Positions 40,299 through 41,271 of a stretch of DNA of 41,271 bases are shown piece after piece. A program made the translations under genes and the position numbers. The notes below the pieces were generated by a model, which saw only the letters and a program-made list of their open reading frames with translations, searched no databases and was not told where the DNA came from. This DNA is from an uncultured Bacteroidales bacterium (lineage in GTDB: Bacteria > Bacteroidota > Bacteroidia > Bacteroidales > Marinilabiliaceae): contig CALYZD010000012.1 of NCBI GenBank assembly GCA_945607565.1, positions 1 through 41,271 of the forward strand, read 5' to 3'. Numbering within the stretch: position 1 is the stretch's first letter; each line of letters begins with the position of its first letter.

Positions 40299-40610
40299 CT
40301 ATTTAAGTTGGGATTCCAAACCCGATTTCTCTATCAGCTGCACCAGGTCGGGCTTCAGCGTCGCCGTCACGGCAAACGGCAGGCCGCTGGCCTTCCACGT
40401 TTTGCGGAGCGATGCTATGAGCTGGATGAACGTGATGTCGACGTTTTCGGGGTTATCAATCACGACTTCCAACGCCTTGTCGATTGCAAGTTTCGAGGCA
40501 AGATCTTCGTTGATTTTCTCAATATTGTTGATTATCAACTGCCCCGAAAAGCGGATTTGCGTTGCACCGTCTTTGCCGGCCGATGTGCTGATTTCGAATG
40601 GCATTCCCAT
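40299..40610 (-). CDS. STAS-domain protein of the chemosensory cluster
   Basis: A 103-residue single STAS domain: QIRFSGQLIINNIEKINEDL then ALEVVIDNPENVDITFIQLIASLRK. The loop before the second long helix reads DITFIQL, with Thr60 where anti-sigma-antagonist-like STAS proteins have a Ser or Thr that can be phosphorylated. Such small STAS proteins are often found in chemosensory operons, where their job is mostly unknown. The presence of a PP2C phosphatase and a SiaB-type kinase in the same transcript makes Thr60 an alternative target for that switch. It lies 10 bases after the chemoreceptor gene. Confidence 0.88.
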   Translation of the reverse strand: MGMPFEISTSAGKDGATQIRFSGQLIINNIEKINEDLASKLAIDKALEVVIDNPENVDITFIQLIASLRKTWKASGLPFAVTATLKPDLVQLIEKSGLESQLK

Positions 40611-40620
40611 GATTTATCGT

Positions 40621-41271
40621 TTAGAATTTTTCGTAGTTTTCCAAATCGTACTCCGACGTTGTCCCAAGATTTATGGTCGTGCCCTTCTTGGTCGCCTGGT
40701 GCGATGCCGACTTGTTCTCGGCAGCCTTGGGAGCGGCGGCGGCTTTGGGCTCGTCCTGCGGCTGCGGCTGGCTTTCGGGCTGATCGTCGTCAGGCTGCTC
40801 GGCCGGCCGGGCGCTGCGGTCGGCGGTGTCCGACTCGTCGATCTTGAAGAATTCGACAGCCGACTTCAGGTTGGCGGCCAGCGAGCTCAGCTGAACCGAA
40901 CCGTTGGTCAGTTCGTCGCTCGACGAGGCGTTCTCCTGCGTGATGACGTTCAGGTTCTGCATAGCCATATTGATCTGCTCGGCGCCGGTCTTCTGCTCGA
41001 TGCTGGCTGCCGATATTTCCTTGATCAGGACGGTGGTCTTTTCGATGTCGGGGACGAGGGCTTTGGCCTTTTCGCCGGCCATCTGCGACACCTTCATGCC
41101 CTTGTTGACGAGGCCCACAATCTCGTTGGCGGCCTGCTTGCTTCGCTCGGCCAGCTTGCGGACTTCGGCAGCCACCACCGAGAAGCCGCGGCCATGCTCG
41201 CCGGCACGGACGGCCTCGACGGCTGCGTTGAGCGCGAGGATGTTGGTCTGGAAGGCGATGTCGCTGATGAT
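40621..41271 (-). CDS. Methyl-accepting chemotaxis protein, N-terminal part outside window
   Basis: Only the last 217 codons are visible; the frame is open to the right edge. They begin in the highly conserved signalling hairpin ([19 protein letters not shown], then [20 protein letters not shown]), which contacts CheA and CheW. The second helix of the methylation bundle follows ([28 protein letters not shown]). After it comes a flexible linker of about 60 residues rich in Asp, Gln, Pro and Ala, and a C-terminal NYEKF. This end fits the loose consensus for CheR/CheB docking pentapeptides (aromatic at positions 2 and 5; NWETF in Escherichia coli Tar/Tsr). Sensor domain, membrane segments and promoter are not visible. 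Confidence 0.95.
   Translation of the reverse strand: MISDIAFQTNILALNAAVEAVRAGEHGRGFSVVAAEVRKLAERSKQAANEIVGLVNKGMKVSQMAGEKAKALVPDIEKTTVLIKEISAASIEQKTGAEQINMAMQNLNVITQENASSSDELTNGSVQLSSLAANLKSAVEFFKIDESDTADRSARPAEQPDDDQPESQPQPQDEPKAAAAPKAAENKSASHQATKKGTTINLGTTSEYDLENYEKF

Noticed and set aside
1-41271. Prophage, insertion sequence, integron or CRISPR array
   Set aside because: No transposase, integrase, terminal repeats, att-like repeats or regularly spaced repeats were seen.

Overview
The window looks like chromosome from a member of the Bacteroidota, probably order Bacteroidales or a close relative. The reasons are: repeated TAnnTTTG promoter boxes, in two cases with TTG or TTTG 19 bases upstream; mostly weak Shine-Dalgarno signals; an arginine cluster of the argR - GNAT - argG type; a paired ParE/ParC topoisomerase followed by a DUF2027/Smr protein; and an HU-SPOR protein of the CCDC81 type. 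I see no phage, transposon or CRISPR array. Genus cannot be read from the sequence.

Positions 1-8261: a minus-strand arginine operon (argR, GNAT acyltransferase, argG cut by the left edge) diverges from carB. Two ARG-box-like sites 21 bp apart cover the argR promoter. Then come a YihX-like HAD phosphatase, a tRNA with CAT anticodon and its own promoter and terminator, HIT and greA (greA with an attenuator-like leader), and a small anchored protein of unknown function.

Positions 8262-20099: parE, parC and a DUF2027/Smr gene run on plus. They converge with no spacer on a membrane glycosyltransferase. An HU-SPOR membrane protein and a UPF0104 membrane protein follow, then rsmA on plus, converging on a TylF-like methyltransferase and a two-cassette ABC ATPase. 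At two of these convergent junctions the terminator hairpin is built into the coding ends.

Positions 20180-41271: one uninterrupted minus-strand series of 22 genes, mostly separated by less than 50 bases or overlapping. Transcription enters from beyond the right edge: chemoreceptor (partial), STAS protein, CheY, CheA, two CheW, CheR, a kinase-like protein whose H-box histidine is replaced, CheD, CheB, a GAF/PAS membrane protein with no output domain, a second CheR, a degenerate CheR, a receiver-less CheB and a GAF membrane protein. It continues with a SiaA-like PP2C phosphatase, SiaB-like kinase, SiaC-like target protein, an ABCG-type transporter with an N-terminal TerB-like region, a lipoprotein and a small secreted protein.

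The most interesting reading is that a complete adapting chemosensory array is wired to a SiaABC-type Ser/Thr partner switch. The usual SiaD diguanylate cyclase is absent and an unusual ABC transporter with envelope proteins follows instead. No flagellar or pilus genes are visible, so the output may not be swimming. The gene content and order are read from sequence; the wiring is inference.
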